From assembly GCA_032358255.1 (NCBI GenBank), contig JAULBX010010988.1, positions 8,645 to 72,644 on the forward strand: DNA of 64,000 nucleotides. The letters are read 5' to 3'. Position numbers and translations under genes: made by a program. Shown one piece after another: positions 22,818 to 36,000 of the stretch (positions are counted from its first letter, which is position 1; the number at the start of each line of letters is the position of its first letter). Source of the DNA: Heterotrichella gracilis (taxonomy: Eukaryota; Sar; Xanthophyceae; Tribonematales; Xanthonemataceae). Under the pieces are notes generated by a model. That model was not told the origin of the DNA. It searched no databases and was given only the letters and a program-made list of their open reading frames with translations.

Positions 22818-22894
22818 CTTGCAAGCTTGACGGAAGGGGACCTGCGCTCGCCGCAGGCAACGTGGAGCAGCAGTGACCAGGTGGGGCGCGCCAT
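22818..22894 (-). other. Possible first exon of the mTERF-like gene
   Basis: ATG at 22894 starts MARPTWSLLLHVACGERR, an Arg/Ser/Leu-rich sequence like an organelle presequence. It is followed by a strong donor (GCAAG|GTAAGC). It ends in phase 2, whereas the exon starting at 22658 needs phase 0. Either a small exon is missing or this is not the first exon. Confidence 0.35.
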
Positions 22895-24066
22895 GGTGCC
22901 CCAAACCCCCGGTGAAGGGGTGCGGCTGTGGCTGCACAAGTCACCTGCTCATCTCCCTGCTGCCTCAAAGACCTTGGGGTGATGGGCCACAGGACTGTCA
23001 GAACCTGTGGAAGAGGTGTGCAGTGTCTTAGTGGATGTGGTACCGGTGATGAACACACACAGAACATCGCTCAGCCTGTCGCCAAGACATGCAGTGAGAA
23101 CTATGGCACAGTGTCAACTGCAGAATAGCACAGGTTTCTGTGCTGTGTGATATTTCCTCAAACCGATATGGGCTCAAGGTGGGTGCTTTGGGTTGCTGGT
23201 AGCTCAATAGGTCACAAGAAGCGTGCTTTCTGGTTGCGTGCACAACGGACACTGTATAGTCAGATGCCGGGCAGATGCATGCATGCAAAATCAAAACGGG
23301 TGTTCAAATGCTTGATCAGGGGCGCATGACATATATGTTGGACGATGAAATGCAGGATAACACCCATATATGATAAAAAAAACTCGCTTACCTGACAGAG
23401 TGTCGCCACACCAGCCTCCCTGCCACCCTTGCCCGAGATCAAGATGTGGTGTGCGGAGCACCCGTGCTGGCTATGAAAAGGAAGTTGCCAACTCCGACTT
23501 GGCGATGACCAGACACTATTGGGTCCTGGGAATTTGTAAAGAAGTGTTCTTCCGTTTCTGGGCGTATTGCAGGCGAAACTGCGGTCTATACTTGTGGCAT
23601 AGGGATGATGGGTTGTTTGCAACGATACCAGATACATGTGTGTTTCTGGTATTCTCTTACGTTTGCGTGGGACGCCTCTGCAGTGGGTTTGGTCTTCCCA
23701 CTGGGCCCAACCTATTCAGCTTAGGGCAACATGATGTTGACATCGCTTGAAGGCTAGCCAAAATTGGGGATTAAAGCGATCCCCACAAAAATTGATGAAA
23801 TTTCAGCTCGTTCAAAAGCGAGTTTTTTGCCGGTTTGAAAGAGTTTTCAGCAAGCCATTGTCGCAGTTGAGGACGCAAACAACGACAATGAGATACCTAT
23901 TGTTATTTATGTGCGTGGCCGCCTAGGCATCAGCCGAACACTAGGCTCGTTCAACGGTTTATATAAAGCAGCAGTCGCCATGGAACGCCTGCAGGTCACA
24001 TGGTGAAAACTTGCTGCCTGACACTTATTCAACCCTGTATCGCTGCGGTGTTCCAGCTAGGGCAAG
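22895..24066. other. Divergent spacer between mTERF-like and SNF2 genes
   Basis: Upstream region for both genes, about 1.1 kb. No coding exon was recognised and no splice-junction echoes were seen. A TATA-like sequence lies near the right end. Confidence 0.6.
23960..23967 (+). promoter_or_regulatory. TATA-box-like element upstream of the SNF2 gene
   Basis: TATATAAA about 100 bp before the ATG at 24067, in the expected orientation. It is the only clear TATA match in this spacer. The start site itself cannot be read from sequence. Confidence 0.5.
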
Positions 24067-27000
24067 ATGTATGATATAGGATCAGCTGTAGAGGTCCTTG
24101 GAATGGCCCAGGATGGGTTCCAGGCCTCCTTCGCGATGGGGGTAATCGTCAAGACTACACTCCCAAAGAGCCAGTTCATCCCAGTGTGCACAGTAAAGTA
24201 CAACGACGTACGTCTCCTCTTCAGTGGATCTGCTTGCAATGGTTACTTGAAAACTTCTTTGTGTTGTTTAACCTCGCTGCTGGTCCTCCTGTGCAGTTTG
24301 TGGGAGACGACGGCAAGCCACTCCTGGAGGTGTTCAGTGCAAGGAGTGCCCGACTGCGACCAGCACAGGCCAAGGAAACCAAGGCACTCACCGAGTATGA
24401 GGTAAACAGATCCCTCTCTTCTATCTCAGAGTGCCAATCACCCCATCCCAGCTCTGGTTGGAAGCCATTGGGGGTGTATTTACTCCCATGACTAATCCAT
24501 GGACTCTCCATGCTGTCTTCTCTTCCCAGCTGTCTTCATGAAGCTGACTGGCTGGTGTCCCATGTGCAGGTTGGGCAGGCGATCGACGTGAGACAGAAGG
24601 ACTGCTGGTGGAAGGGTGTGGTGCTTGACACCAAAGCCACAATAATGACCATCTGGATGCCAGGTACGCTTTACAGCGGCTTTGTGAAAGACCTCCCAGC
24701 ACCCCTTGACCCTGCCCTCCTTCCCTTGCCCAGAGGTGGATGGCAGCGTGGTTTATGCCAAGAGCGGCGTGAACGTGCGCCCAGGGCTGGAGTGGCGGGG
24801 CGGGTCCTGGCAAGTGCGAGTGGCGCAGCCCATACCCAGGCACCTGCAGCCTGCAGAGGTGGCGCCACGGCCCGTGTACCAGGTAGGGTTGCACCCTCCA
24901 GGGTTTCAGGGCCGCATGTGTAGGGTTTTTGGTGGCGCAGCCCATACCCAGGCACCTGCAGCCTGCAAAGGTGGCGCCACGGCCCGTGTACCAGGTAGGG
25001 TCGCACTTTCTAGGGTTTTGGGGGCGCATGTGTAGGGTTTTTGGGGGCGCAGCCCATACCCAGGCACCCGCAGCCTGCAAAGGTGGAGCCAAGGCCCGTG
25101 TGCCAAGGTCCGTGTACCAGGTAGGGTTACGGGGATTGCAGGGGTTTGGGACTGCAAGGGCATTTTGGTGGGACAGCAATGGGTAAACGTGGGACTGCAT
25201 GGGCAGGGTGCTGGGGTTGCGCGGGTTGTGGGGACTGCACAAAAACAGGCAAAAGGATGCAACAGCTCATATGAGATGACACTGGCTAATTGTCGGGTAC
25301 CCTACTTGCCGGTCGTTCCATGCCAGGGTGTGCCACACCCACCTGACTAGTTGAATACCTACCTTTCAGTTACCCTTGGCTGGGTTTTGCCTGACCGCAT
25401 GCCCTCCTGCATACAGCCGCCTCCCCCGCCTGTCAAAGCCTCCCCAGCCAAGCCTGCAAAGGTTCCAACGCCTGCAAAAGTGACCGGGAGAGTGGACGAG
25501 GAGGGTGGTGCGCTTGTGCGGCGAAGCCAGAGGGAGCGAACCGCCACCACAGTCACGGTAAGGGGATTGCACACGCCCTGGATTAGGGTTTAGGGTTTGC
25601 GGCAAGTAGCCTGCGCCACCGCAGTCATGGTAAGCGAGAGCACATCAGTGCGCACAACCTAGCTTGGGCATTGGGGACAGGGCAAGAGATTGGGGTTGGG
25701 GGACAACGGTTTAGGGTTTGGGGCAGGGCAGTGCACGGCGTGGGGAAGGGGCGTTTTTTTGGTAGGGAGAGCGGGGACACGCCCTGATGTAGGGTTCATG
25801 GTAGACCTTCTTTTATGGCCCTGCCATCTGCGTGTTGGTGTGGCAATTTGGCAAGGGGAGTGGAATCGTGGCGGTCCGCTTTGGTGGCAGTGCAAGCAGT
25901 GGAACTTCTTAGCGGCTTTTGCAAAAGCTGGATCTTGTTGTGGATGTCACGTAGTCGTGTTGTGTACCTTGGCCAACAGTCTTTTGCTCCTTCTTGCAGG
26001 TTGATGGCTTCACTGTTCTCAAGATGAACAACTATGATTTGGAGAGAGGCGAGCGGTCTGTGTTTGATCAGGAGCTCAACAGTGCGTGGAATACCCTTAA
26101 TTTCTGACGTGAAACCCTAGCGCCAATGCCTGGCATGCGACACTACCTGCACGGACACCTATTTCACATTAATCACAGTTTCTCATTTCACTAGCTTGCA
26201 TACTGTCACGTCAAAGTCTTGTGCATGGCGTATGTTTTTTTTTTTAATTTGCTGCCTTGCAAAGTGCCTCAAATACCTCTTTATAGGTGATCCTGCCATC
26301 TGCAGTGCACATCCACGCAACCGCATGTTCACTCAAACCCTGGTATTTTCCTTTGTGGTCATTGCTGGGAATCTGCCAGTCTCTGACGCGGTGTACCCCC
26401 GCTTGTCCAGAGCCCAAGATGGGCGGGACCCTATTTTCCGCCCCTGTTGCCCCCTCAGTGACGTGGCAGGCAGCGGAGAAAAGGGAGGCAAAGGCTGTGG
26501 GGGCGACCAACAAGGTGCGGGGCTTGGAAATCCTACACCAAAATCCTTCCCAAAACCCTTTCGTGGTCTCAAGTCAATTCGCACAAAACCCATCACCATG
26601 CCTCAAGCTGAATGCGCATCCCCACCTCCTGCATCTCTGTCCCCACCTCCCACTTCCCAATTCCCCACACCTCTCACCCTCCGCCCACACCACACCCACC
26701 ACCATCCACCCCCCATCTCCCGCAGGCCCCCAAGCACCACTCCGCTGTGGATGTGGCGCGCATGCAGCACAATGCAGCGGTCAGGGAGGCCGGCAAGGTG
26801 AGGGGGAGACCCACAGCAGGGCTTTCGAGGATATGTACCGCTCCCCCCCGGAACCCCAATGGAGGGTTTTCAGGCCCTGCTGCTGCTCCCTTTATCGAAA
26901 CCTACAGCAGGGTTTGCAGCTTTGCTGCTGCCCTGCCAGCATGTCAGAGTGCGTGCCCATTCAAACCCTGCCCACTGGTTGCATGACCGAATGTGGCGTG

Positions 27001-30000
27001 GTAACCAGGCGGACTACATTGACCATAATTGCGTGAGGTGTGAACCACCAAGCAGGGCCACCAAAACCCTGACCGCTCACCCTTCCTCCTTCTAGGCCTG
27101 CGAAGCTCGGCGCGTGACCTTCCTCATGCAGCACCTCAAGGTCATGGAGCCATTTGTGCCGCAGCAGGTGCTGGCAAGCATACGGGCAAAGGCGACAGCG
27201 GTGGCGGCAGGTGCGCACACCGTACACTTTTAACCTGAACTCAAACCCTAGACCCTAAACCATAGCAGACGCTGGCAAGCATCTGTGCAAAGGCGACAGC
27301 GTGGCAGCAGGTGTGCACACCAGAGCCAAGTCTTACAACCTACATAGCTTTTTCGTACCTTTTCCTTTTTTTCATTATTTCCATCCTTTTCTGTATTCCA
27401 CTCTATGTTTTGTTCTTTTTTTCTGCATACTGAGACGTGCTAAGCACCATATTTACAACATGTGGTGCTGGTGTGTCTACCCTTCCCGCAGACTGGCGCT
27501 GTTCTGGCTGGGCCACTTACCATCATCCCTTATCCCCTTGCCCCCGCAGACCTGCCCCCCCTCCCCCCCCTTGTGTCCTGCCAGCCGCCCTCTATCACCG
27601 CCACCATGCGCGAGTACCAGCTGGAGGGGCTGCAGTGGCTGGTGGGCAGGTTCGACCAGGGGGTGAATGCCATACTGGCAGGTGAGGAGGGGAGGAAACA
27701 CGTCATTGCAAGTCTTGGTATTAGCTTGCATATGGTAGTCCTGAACTGCAGTTAATGGTGGGAAGGTTCAACCAGGGGGTGAATGCCATGCTGGCAGGTG
27801 AAGAGGGGAGAAGTATGGATACAGCCTTGTTGCTTTTTACTCAAATTGCGTTGTATTATGGCTGGCATTTCAATAGCCTGCTATATAGCAGCGGTGGCAA
27901 GCTAGTTCTTGGACATCCTCTGACTGGCGCTTTCACCGGCTAAGTTACAGTTACAGTTACAGTTACATGCGTGGCTCCAGAGGGATGCATCCACCAATTG
28001 TCGCCAAACGCCAGGCACTCCTGTCCAACACAATACGCTGCCAGGTGCCAGCCCCAAATAGACTTCTAGCAATAAGGTCCCCCTTAATGCAGCTAACAGT
28101 GACTTGTATTCAGTTTGCGTATGGTCCTCCCAAAATGCAGCGAGCACTTTTACCGTCAGTTATTAAAATAGGATTGTACTTATTTTGACCATCAACTTCT
28201 CAGAATATATATCTGTTCGCTGTGCCAGATGAGATGGGCCTGGGCAAGACCCTGCAGACCATCGCCTTCCTGTCCTACCTCCAATCTGAGCGGGGCGTGG
28301 GTGGGCCCCACCTGATTGTGGTGCCCCTGAGCGTGCTGTCCAGCTGGATGAGCGAGTTTGCTAAATGGGCGCCGCACATGCGGGTGGTGCGCGTGCACAG
28401 CAACTGCGGGGAGGAGCGGAAGCGGCTGCGCAGGGAGGTGAGAGAAAAGCTGTTAGGGTGTGAAAGAGGGGTTTTTCTTGCTTATTTGAGGTTTTAGAGT
28501 ATATGGTGTAACGGAAGGATTTGGCCAAACCCCGTACCATTAAACAAGTAGTATTGCAGCCATTCATTTAAACATTCCTACGAGATGGGCACTCTTTTTA
28601 TTACAATATCATTATCTGCAATCTTATAACCCCTCATTTCTCCCCCGCAGGTCCTGTGCGACCCCCGCCTGTACGATGTGGCTGTGACCACCTACGAGAT
28701 GGTGCAGAGCAAGGACTTTGGGCACTCCCTGAGCCACCTCATCACCTGGCGCTACCTGGTGCTGGACGAGGGGCACAAGGTCAAGAACGAGGCAACAGGG
28801 GTGTCCCAAGCCATGCGCCACATCTCGTGAGTATTTTAGGAAGGCTTTACAGTCTTAGTATGGTGATCCTTGTGATTGAAGGTGGGACGAAGCAGCTTTG
28901 ATGGGGCGGCCCAATGAAGTGTCGCAGTGTGCATTATATGCACTGGAATTAAGGTCGAGGGTTTGAACCCTAATGTTCGATGGTGCTGGATGAGGGCCAC
29001 AAGGCAAAAACGAGGCAACGGGGGTGTCCCAAGCCATGCGCCACATCTCGTGAGTATTTAAGAAGGGCTTTACAGTGTTAGTAGGGTGATCCTTTTGGCT
29101 CTGGAAGAGGGGTGAAGCAGCCTTAATGGGAGGTGCAAAGTGTGTCGCGGTGTGTGTTGTATGCACATTCAGGGTTAGGCGGTTTAACCTATTGTCCTGA
29201 CGAGGGGGACACGATGAAGAAGGAGCCTACGGGGTTGTCCCAAGTCATGCGTTACATCTCGTAAGTTTTCAGGAGATCTGGGGTGGGTGTGCGTATCCTT
29301 GTTGCAGAGCCTCATAAGGCCCCTTTTTAACCAAATTAGCCCTCCTTTGAAACCCTAACAAAACCCTTCCCCCACCTGCAGCTGCCAGCACCTGCTGATG
29401 CTGACGGGCACCCCCCTCCAGAACAACCTGCACGAGCTGTGGGCGCTGCTCAACTTCATGTACCCAGACGTGTTCACGTCGTCGCACGCATTCGACAACG
29501 CGTTCAACCTGGCGCAGCAAAAGGTGGGTGGGGGCATTGCGTCCTGGACCCTAAACCCTAGCTCTATACCCTGAAACATGGTGCAGCAAAAGGTGGTGGG
29601 TCAGGCAGCATCATGTGCGCCCTCCTGCATCCCTTACCCCTTCAGGCAGGATCATATACGATTTCCTGCACCCTTTATTTCAGGCAGTTTCATGCGGGTC
29701 CTCCTGGCATCTCCTCCTGGCCCCTAGCCCGCTCCGTATGCAAACGCCCTCAAATTTGAAAGTCACTCGTCACCTGTGCACCCGTCAATACTCAACATCC
29801 CCACCCCACCCACCCCCCCACCCTACCCCCCACAGGTGGACACCCCCATGCTCGAGGCTGCACACGCCCTGCTGCGCCCCTTCTGCCTACGGAGGCTCAA
29901 GGAGGATGTTGAAAAGGGCCTGCCCCCCAAGGTCGAGACGCGCATCGCCTGCCCCCTGACCCAGGAGCAGACCTTCTGGTATCGGCGCCTGTTGCTGAGG

Positions 30001-33000
30001 GACAGCTCGGTGCTGCGGTCTGTGGAGGAGCAGGAGGGGGGTGCGGGGGTAAAGGTGGGTGTGTGTCGGCTGAGGGTGGGTGGAGCGTAAAATTGCATAA
30101 AAACCAGTGCCTTTTTGGAAATAAGAATCTATTATTTTGGTTTTCTACGTCGGCAGCGTTCCTTCTGCGGAGGGATAGCTCAGTTCTGCGGTCGGTGGAG
30201 GAGCAGGAGGGGGGGCCGGGGGTCAAGGTGGGTGGTATGTAGGTCAAGGGGAGAGTGGAGGGTGTTGAATGTGATGAGATCTGAAGAATGGCACACCTCC
30301 CTTTACAGCATGCCCTACCCAGTGCTCCCCCCCCACCACCAACACACACACACACATAAACCCACCATCCACCCACCAACCAACCCATACCCGCCCCATA
30401 CCCGCAGTACGACGCCGGCAGCCCTAAACCCTATGTAGGTTTTAACCCATTCCAACCCGCACCCGCAGTACGACGCCGGCAACCGCGACTGGACGCGCAT
30501 GCGCATGCTGCTCACCCAGCTGCGCAAGGTGTGCAACCACCCCTACCTCATGCCGGGGGCGGAGCCGGAGGGGCAGGAGGACACAACAGGTGGGGAGGTG
30601 GTGGTGGTAGGGGTGGTGGTGGTGGTGGGTGGGGCCAGAAGGTCGCAGCTGGTAGGGTGGCGGTAGGGACGGTGGTGGTGGTAGGTGGGGGCAGGAGGAC
30701 ACAACAGGTGCAGTGGCGGTGGCGGTGGCGGAGGTGGTGGTGGGGTGTTCGGCGCTGTGGCTTGAGCAAGTGGGGGTGTGCATATGTGTTCGGACGTGTG
30801 CCTCGTGTCGTGTGCCGCAACACAAGGTGGCTGTACTTGGCCACCTGCTGTAGCACGCGCTGCGGCAGGTGGGCAAGGCCTGTAGGCGGGGGTGATGCTC
30901 TTACTGCTCCCCTTCTATACCCTGTGCCCAATCCACTGTCTCATTCCCCTTGTGACCCCCCCTCCTCCCTACACCCCTGTAGGCGACGACCTTGTCCACA
31001 TGTGCGGCAAATGACTCTTAACCCTACGCGCTGAATCCGAAACCCTAAACACTGAACCCTAAACGCTGACTCCCTCATCTCCCCAGGTGAGGACCTCGTC
31101 CAGGTGTGCGGCAAGATGGCTGTACTTGACCGCCTGCTGCATCGCCTCAAGGCGGGGGGGCACAGGGTGGTGCTGTTCAGCCAGTTCACGCGCCAGCTGT
31201 CAATCCTGGAGGACTACCTCATCATGCGGGGATACACGTGAGTGTAAAAACCCTTTAGGCAGTGTAGCGCTGAAACTGGCGCCATGAATTCCTGATCGCT
31301 GCCATGAGACCCTTGGGTAGGGTGGCCATATAACCCTGACCAGGGTGATCCCAAGCAGTGTTCAGCCACTTCAATATGCAGCTGCCCTTGTATAATTACT
31401 TGCTTGAACTTTGTTGCCACTGGAGTCCAACACTCCAGTTTACCTGTGCTCCAACATTTCACTCTATTCCCTGCCCATTTCCCCTCTGGTACTACATCCT
31501 AGACAGCGCCACCAACCCAGTCACATGCACGATTGACATGAGAACCCTAAAACCCTGATGCAAAATCCCTACACCCTACCCTAAACCCTCTCTCCGTCCC
31601 GCACCTACTAATGAAGATTCTGAACCCTGACTCTTACATTATACACCCACATGTACACTTTTATTTATACTTTGCAATAATATCTGATCCCTCCCTCACG
31701 AGATGAACGCTCTCTCAAAAGTCTAGACACTACCCTGAAACCCTAAACTCCCTCCCGCAGCTACTACCGCCTAGATGGCAGCACCAACCGGGTCAAACGC
31801 ACCATTGACATGAAGATGTTCAATGCCGCCGGGTCGGATGTGTTCATCTACCTGCTTGCCACACGCGCGGGGGGTCTGGGGCTCAACCTGCAGACTGCCG
31901 ACACCGCCATCCTGTACGATTCGGATTGGAACCCGCAATGGGACCTGCAGGTGAGGCGGGGGTTCTACATCCCAAATCCTTAGCGCCCTAAGGTAGGGTT
32001 TGCAAGGTTGTGTTACAAGGAGTAAGGGTAGGTGTGTGCATCAACATGCTGGCCACTCGCACGGGGGGGCTTGGGTTCGTTTTGGAGACTGCCAATTGGC
32101 TAGCATGATGGTTCAGCTCAAACAAGTCACATTATAGAATCGGGGCTGGAACTACCCCTTGCACCAGTCGCTTTCAAACCATCACCGCCACCACCCTCTG
32201 CAGGCCATGGTGCGCGTGCACTGCATTTGGCAAGACCCAACCGTGGCATTGTACCGTCGGTGCACAGCCGCCACCAGCCTCCCCACAGCCACCTCTCACT
32301 ACACCCCACCACACACTCTCAACTACCACACCTATCTCACGCGCAGGCCATGGCGCGTGTGCACCGCATCGGCCAGACCCGCCCGGTTGCGGTCTACCGG
32401 CTGTGCACCGCCGGCACTGTTGAGGAGCGCATCCAGCTGAGGGCTGAGCAGAAGCTGTACCTGGATGCAATGGTCAACAGGGGGGCGGTGGAGGAAGGTG
32501 GGTGGGGGGCATGGGTGGGTGGTGATGCTGTATGTGGAGGGTGGGATGATGGTACCTAAAAGTCATGGTCAACAGGGGGGCGGTGGAGGAAGGTGGGTGG
32601 GGGTTGGGTGTTTCTACCTTGGAAAACCATCCCATGTGACACACATCAGAGCAAAAGTATTTTTGGGTGACGGTCTGCACCAGCCATTCACTTCCTCCAC
32701 CACCACTGGCCTGCGTAAAAGCCACCCGCAGTCAAGTTTGCAAACCCCATTTTCAACATTTTTGAAGTTTCGGAAATCAAATTTCCCATCCCAAAAGTGT
32801 TCGCATTCCTCTCCCCAGGTGCCGAGGAGCTGGAGGGCCTAAATAAGAAGGAGCTGCTGTCCATGCTCAAATTCGGCGCGGACCGCATTTTCGCCACCGA
32901 GGAGGGCAGGGCTCCTTCGGACAAGGAGCTTGACGCGCTTATGGACCGGACGGGGCTGGTGGAGAAGCAGGAAAAGGCAAAGGGGAGCGACGTAGGTGAG

Positions 33001-36000
33001 GGTTTAGGGGACGGTTAGGCATTGCTGTGGTTTTGGGGTTTTGTGGCATTGGTGGCATTTGGCAAGGGTTTGGTTGAGCGACAAAATAGCAAATGGAAAT
33101 GATGCAGGTGGGGGGATTTGGGTAGTTTGGTGTCTTTGGCTAGGGTTTTGGAGGAGCGCTGTGGGCTTCTGTCTAGGCTTTTGGTTGCATTGCTAAATGC
33201 GTTATCTATAAATCAAGAATATATCTATGGTGCCTACTCCTCGCACCTGGCACTGAACTCCCTTGCCCCCCTCCCCGCAGCCGCCTCCCCCCCCGGCGCC
33301 CTTGTGAGCCACAGCCTGAGCGCAGCCACCTTTGACGCAGCCCAGGCGCCCATCTCCACCTATTTGCTGAAAGGCACCGACTACAAGGCAGTCAAGTCGC
33401 TCAAGGTGTGTGGGATGGTGCATCTGAATGAAAGCTTCATGTGTAATATTAATGTGAACCAGGAACGCAGAACACACTTTGCAGGTGCAGGGGGACTAGA
33501 AGAGTCCAAAACTAGTCCCGCTCGCAGGTGCCGTAATGCATTCCTGACAACCCTCCTACCTTGCAATTCCTCGTCCTGACCCCCTCGACAATGCAGGACA
33601 ATGCGGAGGAGCTCTACCATACGATGTAGGTCTCCGCATCACCCCAAACTGTCCTCGCATACTATCTTCTCCTGAGCCCCCCTTTCAATACAGGACATTG
33701 CGGAGGAGTTCAAGGAGCTGCACCAGCGGCAGCGCACCTCGCGCCTGATCACCGTCAATGGCTTCCAGGTGCTCAAGAACAACATGTACGACCTCAGCAA
33801 GGTAAGGGGTACGCTGTATCCTAGAGGTACAACCCTAAACCTTAAACGTTGAATGGGTCTCAGGTGCTGAAGAGCAACATGTATGACCTCAGCAAGATGA
33901 GAGACCAAAACCCTTAGACCCTAGGCCGTGTCTTGTCCCGCTAAAAAAGAAGAATAAGAATAAGGCTTAAAATATATAATGAGTACCCGCCGCCGCTCAT
34001 TTTTATCCTTGGTGTCGCTCTTCAATGGTGCATCCCCTGGCATGGTTTCAATTGCTTCCATTTACACCCCACTCTTGGTGCAGGGCGAGCCCTCTGTGTT
34101 TGCCCGGGAGGCCGCCACCATGTCCGCTATAGAGTTGTTACTCCCTCGCACACAATCATCTTATGACTGTAGCTGTTACCTCCTCATCTTATGGCTGTCT
34201 CTCCTTTTCAATGGGCCATCCCTGGCATGCGATTTTCTGACTGCTTTGATTTTCACGTGCAGGGGGAGCCCTCGGTGTTTGCCCGGGAGGCCGCCACCAT
34301 GGCCGCCCAAGCAGCGGAGCCCACCCAACGGCGCCGCAAGTCGCAGGCCGCGGGCCGCGACTACGGTCACAGCGACTTCTGCCAGGTGTGCTGGGACGGT
34401 GGCGACCTGCTGTGCTGCGACCAGTGCCCATGCAGCTACCACCCAGAGTGCCTGGGGTACAGCGAGGAGGTGAGGAGTGGGGAAGAATGGGTGGTGGGGG
34501 GATTTGGATAATAGCGTGCACTTGTTGCCCGGTTGAAAAGCTTGCGTATTTCAGACTCACATCTGGTGCGTCCCCCTGCGTGTACGCCGTAAACACTTTA
34601 TTTTCTTTCTTTACCCCTGCCATAAGTTTTTATCCTCGTGGAATTTCCCGCTGTACAATTTGGGCCTACCCACCACCACACCGCGGCAGCACCAATTCCC
34701 CTTTCCCTCCCCTCATCCCCCCCCCACCCCCCACCGCAGGAGGTGGCCCGCCTGACCATGTGGGCCTGCCCCCACCACCGCTGCGACATCTGCCTCAGGA
34801 AGACGCAAGCCGCAGGGGGCCTGCTGCTGCGCTGCGAAATGTGCCCCTCCGCATTTTGCGAGGACCACCTGCCGGCACACGCTGAAATCATCGGCACATG
34901 CGCGCGGTTCCAGGAGCTGGGCCAAGAACAGCCCAAGACGGTGAGTGGGAAGACACCCAATGCTTCAGAAAAGGCCATTTCTGCCTCCCCACCTTCATTC
35001 TACTGCAGGGTGCTTCCATCCCCATCACCGTTGCCGTTGCTTGTTACTATCTCCTACGCCCTGGCTAACAGGCTGCCTTCATCCACAGCTTCACATGCTG
35101 CCTACATCCCTATCTACACCCCTTTTGCCACTCCATCCGAATCATAATTCTTAGCCTGCAGGCTGCCTTCATCCACTGCTGCACAGACTGCAAGCATCTC
35201 CATTCTCATCCCATTCCCATTCCAATCCAATCCCACTCCAATCACAATCCAACCCTGACCACCCCTTACCCGCAGGCTGCCTTCATCCACTGCTCCACAG
35301 ACTGCCAGCAGTTTGCCAAGCGCTACTACGCGTGGGGCGACCTCAAGCAGGCCCCGCTGGCCCAGCAGCAATACGCGCTGACGGCGCCGGAGCCAGAGGC
35401 GAAAGGTGGGTGGTGGGGAGGGTGGGGAGGGGAGGGGAGGGGCAGGGTTTTGTGTGGACCCTTAGAAGCGGTACACAGTGGCGGTGCCATGGGGCAGAGG
35501 TGGGTGGGTTGTTGGAGGAGGCAAGTCAAGAGCAGGCACCAGTGGGCCAGCAGGAATATGTATTCTGCACGGTGACAGCACCTGTGCCAGGGGGAAAGGA
35601 TGGGTGGGATGGAACGGGAGTGGCAAGGACATGTATGCTATGAGTAGGGTTTGGCTGTACAGCCCAAGCAGCAGTCCAGTTTAGCTGAAACCCTAAACCC
35701 TAAACCTTAAAGCAGTACAATATGGCCGAGACCCTAAACCCAAAACCCCAAAACAACACAATGTGGCTGAGACCCTAAATCCTACACCCTAAAACAGTAC
35801 AGTGTGGCTGAACCCTGAATCTTCCCTATCAACCCTTGCAGTCACAGGCCACAAACGCACCGGTGCCAAGGGGGCAAAGGGGGGCAAAGGCAAGAAGGTA
35901 AAAATGGGGTCGGCCACCAAGTCCCCCGCAGCAGGCACCTCCGCACGTGAGTACCCAAACGGGCTATAACGGGCAAGGTGGGTGTGGCGTCGTGGTTTGT

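Noticed and set aside
26196-26801. Alternative reading of the SNF2 region as one long frame from 26282
   Set aside because: Using the acceptor at 26409-26410 gives the right phase and a Lys/Ala-rich sequence that joins the following exon; the long frame runs into non-coding C-rich DNA.
35680-35830. Telomere repeat cluster as a chromosome end
   Set aside because: Units are short, degenerate, in both orientations across the window and embedded in genes; there is no long uniform array.
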